Assembly: GCA_035772785.1 (NCBI GenBank)
Contig: JAOCPU010000059.1
Span: 124,001-188,000, forward strand
DNA length: 64,000 nt
From: Phlebiopsis flavidoalba
Lineage: Eukaryota; Basidiomycota; Agaricomycetes; Polyporales; Phanerochaetaceae
Direction: 5' to 3'
The notes beneath the pieces are model-generated. The model did no database searches and had not been told where the DNA came from. It saw nothing but the letters and a program-made list of their open reading frames with translations. The first letter of the stretch is position 1; the number at the start of each line of letters is the position of its first letter. The position numbers and the translations under genes were made by a program. Shown one piece after another: positions 60,401-64,000 of the stretch.

Positions 60401-63400
60401 CAACCAAGACGTGCTGGGGGGTGTCCCAACTAGGGGACAAGAAGCAAATTAGTGACCGTCTATCCATCACGCGTATACATACCGTCCAAAGCAGGCGTCA
60501 AGGCCTCCCATAAACGCGATCAGCTTGGTCGATGGACACAAAGCTTCTCGTGCTGCGAAAAAAAAATAGTCAGGATGAGGGAATGTATAAGCAAACTGCA
60601 GAACCATACATTTGCCCAGTAGAAGGTGCCTGTCTGGAAATGCGAAGGCGAACGTTGGACCCATGATGTTTGGGTGGAGGCCGCTGAGTCTTTTGCTTGG
60701 CGTAGCTGCGTAAGACGTGTCAAAAAAAAAAAAAAAAAGAGAGTTTACATCCATCGCTTTTTGAAAAGTCGCTTACTTGCTATCAGTCGGGGTCGTTCTA
60801 CTGGATACTTCGAGACTATTCGAGGTCATTTGCTGATTTAGGGCAATAGGTGGTGATGTGACACTCACTAAAGAATGACGTAAACCTTTACACCTTCCTT
60901 AGCTTTACGCTCGAGGAGTTGATCCAGCCTGTACTTCTCCATGTTGGGCTTCGCATCTGCAGTAATTCCTGAGACAGCCACCATCATGGATATAGAATTG
61001 CTGTTCCTTCGCTGAGGCAGAATAGCCCTCGAGAGATTCCAGAAGTAATCACCGGCTAAACAAAATGGGTGATGAGTATTCTTTCAACCACACGGGATGA
61101 ATAAGACATAAATTACCGCACTTCCGATCTCACGAGGCCACTGTGCGGCGTACGTTTTTTTTTTTTAAGTCGGAATTGGTGCAAAGCTTTCGAATCGTGG
61201 TTTCTTGCCCGTATAGTTGAGATTCCCTTCGCGCAACCCGTCCGTTCAACAGAGCGAGCAATCCATTGAAGCATTGACGCTTCACTCTACATCAGCATAC
61301 ACAGAAACCCCGCAGTTCCGATTTCACTTGCCGTACCTCGTTACGTGCAAATAGCTTCAATCGCAATCTGTGAGTTCTCGACATAGAAGGTATGTTTTCG
61401 ACACATCGTGTTGCTTCTGCTTCTTTCCGTCTTGTTTCGACCCGAAGCCTTCTGGTTGTCAGGTCCGAGGAGAGGGTTCGTGTTCGTAGAAGGGTCTAGA
61501 ATGGGGGTGATTTGTCTCGCGAGTTGGGGGGGGGGAGGCGCGCCCTCATCGTCCGCAGGATTCTGGTGACGATGGAGACCCGAAACTGGTCCCTTGCTGC
61601 TGGTCGAGGTCGAAGGCCGTTCACTTGGCACCCGCATTCGTGGAGGTCTCTGCATGGTGTCCAACTTTGAAGATCCTAGAGATACGGGCTTTCATAGTAC
61701 CACCGTTTAGGGATTTGGCAACGCTCGTCGTTACTTTGGCTCGCATCAGCCTTATCCTCTTCAAGCGCTGTCTCAGGATGGGTGAGAAGGTTGAGACCCT
61801 GGCGATAGTATCGCTTGGGGCGTTCGATCTTGAAGTCGTTGTCAATCATGAGACGTCGTGGACGATTATCTGTGCGAAACGATTGAACTGAAATGAACCG
61901 ACAATGGTTGGAGGCTGGCTTTACCTCTCCCATCTCTTCGACGACGACAAGATAGCTTTCGCGTACAGCACACCATCTCTGCTTCTTCTTTTCCTTCAGC
62001 CCGTACCACGTTTGCCGAAAAGGCCCTTTGTTGCCAACGGATTCGATGCGAAGAAGTCCGGCCTTGTATTGTGCCCCACCTGACTGAGCAAGTGCGATGG
62101 ATAATGCGCTGATCTCGAGGAAGCCAGCCAAGCGGTTGGATGCGGGATGGAACATCTGTGCCATTGCTCTGTGAGATGCAATAGACGTGCAAATCCTTGT
62201 GAACCTACGACAGCACGCATCAAGCCAATCAGGTAGTTCTCTAAAGACTCGCGTTGTAGTCGAGCGAAGTCAGCCCTGCTAAAGTCGCCACTTCGTTCTT
62301 TCAAGAAGTTGAAATAGGGAAGGCCTGCGGGGCAGATTCATGACATTTCACGTTGTATGCATACTTGTAGACTTACCGGCTCTGGGGAAAGTTCGGGCAG
62401 AGTCTCTACATTGCGGTTGTATGCATTGGAGATAGTATAATGCGTAATGCAACGAGATGAATTCCCGAAGTTTGACGATACACGACCCATCGAGCGGCTC
62501 CGTTAGCGTACTCACACTCTATGCGGAAGACAGCTTTATTTCCATGAAGAGGATGTAGACTGTCCGCTGACACGAATGCGAAGGCGGTGGAAAAGTATAG
62601 GAACCCTCCGGTGTCCTTTCTCGTCGCGCTCAATCCATAGGCGCATGAGCAGCGCTGAAAGACCACCGCTGATTGAGTTCGTCGGTGATGTTTTCACCGA
62701 CTGTGGGACAACTGCAGATGGCCCGGGAGCTTGTCCTCGGCCCTGCGCAGCAATAGAGGGTAGCAGAGAGCGAAGACGATTCCATTTAGGCGCAGTGTTC
62801 GGCCGTCCCTCCGGTTTGTCTTGCTTGAAGTGAGGAAGGGACTTGCTTCGGCCAGTGCTACCATTCGAGGAGTCGTCGGTGCCGGTATGCTACCTATGCG
62901 AAGCTGTCTGCCATCTCCATCTTCGAGTGCAGGAGTACCAGGAGCAGGTCCAATGATCGGCTCCCAGGGGCGGGACTGCTAGTCTCTTCGCCTTGGTGGC
63001 GAGAATCTCGCCGGGACATAGAAGGTTGAGCATAATCTTCTTTGGGGGATTCTGTCGTCCACTTAAAAACGTCGTGAAAGTAGCTAAAGCTCTCCCGCCG
63101 CTTGTTCCTCTTCTCTACGAGCTCCCTCTCCTTCTCTCTCGCTGCTCCGGATCGGAGTACTCGAGAGCACCGCGGAATGGGGTCGTGGTCGGTACAAAAG
63201 TCGCTGGCCTCCCACTCTTCCGCAGAGGAGGGTAGACGATGATCTGTCCTACCGTCCTGCTCGTCGTCTGAGTTGGCACGGGAGGTATTATGCGAGCCAG
63301 AGACCGTTATAATGGTAGGATATTGACCTCGGGGGTCCGGTGCGAGCTGAAGGCGTACTAGCTGACCATCCGGGGTATCTGAGAGCTCTGTCTCGGGCTG

Positions 63401-63609
63401 CGCTGCTTGTGAGCCTGGGAAGAGGGATGAGACGGACTCTTGTCGTGAGTGTTGCCGCGCCGAGGGTAGCGCTTTGGCCGTCAAGAGGTGGTTCTTTGAG
63501 GGTGATTGGTTCATCGCCCTCGTCTGCCGAGTGCGGTCCTCCCTCTCCTTCATGAGCGCTTTCCACAGCGTCGTGGAGAACCCTGTGGTGGCTGGGCGAC
63601 GGAGGCCAT
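57440..63609 (-). CDS. SPO14: phospholipase D, PX-PH-HKD type
   Basis: Start ATG at 63607-63609 in good context (ACCACCATGGC). A long disordered N-terminus (63.6-62.9 kb) is followed by the PX/PH part: FARLQRESLENYLIGLMRAV (62.26-62.21 kb), ISALSIALAQSGGAQYKAGL, KKKQRWCAVRESYLVVVEEM and NDFKIERPKRYYRQGLNLLT (61.84-61.78 kb). The catalytic half has EKYRLDQLLERKAKEGVKVY (about 60.95-60.89 kb). HKD motif 1 is HEKLCVID (60528-60552, one extra base in it), then AFMGGLDACFGRY. KVPRMPWHDVSMQIVGQPAR is split by an intron. HKD motif 2 is HAKILIVD (59139-59162), followed by IIGSANIN-like text. The C-terminus includes KPFKSWPLAHTLRVRLMREH (58.95-58.89 kb). It hydrolyses phosphatidylcholine to phosphatidic acid at membranes. 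About a dozen introns and many indels. Confidence 0.9.
59139..59162 (-). other. SPO14: HKD motif 2 of phospholipase D
   Basis: H-A-K-I-L-I-V-D, a complete H-x-K-x4-D motif in one uninterrupted frame. Confidence 0.9.
60528..60552 (-). other. SPO14: HKD motif 1 of phospholipase D
   Basis: H-E-K-L-C-V-I-D directly after an intron acceptor (TTTTTTTTTCGCAG). One extra C splits it into two frames. Confidence 0.85.
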
Positions 63610-63611
63610 GG

Positions 63612-64000
63612 TGGTGGAATGGGTAAAGCGAGTGGAGGTGTGCAATAGGTCGTTCAAGTATGGATATAAGGGAGGTGTGCTAGATGCCCAGTGCCTGCCA
63701 AGCGCACTGCGCTTGATATACCGACGTCATAGAAAAGCAACGGTAAGTAGCGTTTACTTACCCACTGTTACAGAAGACTAACAACCCGGTAACCATCAGT
63801 ACAAACTGATACACACAACTCTGCCGACGGCCCGACCCAGGATGCCACTCCGATGCCACTCACACATGCTCACCGTGCCTTGTAAATGAACGGCGATCAG
63901 GGAACGAATGGGGAACTCAAAAAAGCACCACCTCGAAGTCATTCTGGTACCCGTACACTCTTCCTACAATTGAGACCAGTTAAAGGCTTAAAGCGCATCA
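63612..64000. other. upstream of phospholipase D, no gene seen
   Basis: Probably the promoter of the phospholipase D gene, which reads leftward. No conserved coding text to the window end. Confidence 0.4.

Noticed and set aside
60721..60738. A-run as a microsatellite or poly(A) trace of a retrocopy
   Set aside because: On the coding (minus) strand it is the T-rich tract before an intron acceptor in the phospholipase D gene.

Overview
The window is nuclear DNA of a filamentous basidiomycete, most likely an Agaricomycete. The basis is: short GT-AG introns of about 48-120 nt interrupting nearly every gene, a FunK1-type fungal kinase, F-box/LRR genes, a Zn2Cys6 regulator, a KRE6/SKN1 GH16 gene, and the overall protein flavour. 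I cannot place it below class. Almost every conserved gene, including ones that should be essential, is broken by single-base indels every few tens of bases, while splice sites and protein motifs are kept. I read this as residual long-read error, not mass pseudogenisation. Gene limits are therefore envelopes over several frames, and most apparent stops inside them are not trusted.

Left part (1-12 kb): an accessory-looking region with two F-box/LRR-like genes on +, a FunK1-like kinase on -, a third F-box/LRR gene on -, and a 318-bp MITE-like inverted-repeat element at 8727-9044. Then comes a PRP24/SART3 U6 snRNP recycling factor (12.4-17.0 kb, +). From 17 to 24 kb the sequence is sparse: one unrecognised intron-containing gene (18.1-19.6 kb) and a cluster of short hairpins (19.90-20.09 kb).

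Middle (24-48 kb): a GC-rich block with a mitochondrial PPR-type gene and a Zn2Cys6 transcription factor, then the SUMO E1 subunit AOS1 (+), dihydrofolate synthetase FOL3 (-, convergent with AOS1), SMC6 (+, divergent from FOL3 over 278 bp), a single-pass membrane protein (+), and a ULP2-type SUMO protease (-). SUMO activation, SUMO removal and a subunit of the SMC5/6 complex (which carries a SUMO ligase) thus lie within 16 kb.

Right part (48-64 kb): an unrecognised gene (-), a degenerate 23-bp tandem repeat, a dynamin (DNM1/VPS1-like) fragment with no GTPase or GED region, a KRE6/SKN1 beta-glucan synthesis protein (+), an unrecognised small gene (+), and a full-length phospholipase D (SPO14/PLD1) on - with both HKD motifs. 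No rRNA, tRNA or CRISPR was recognised.
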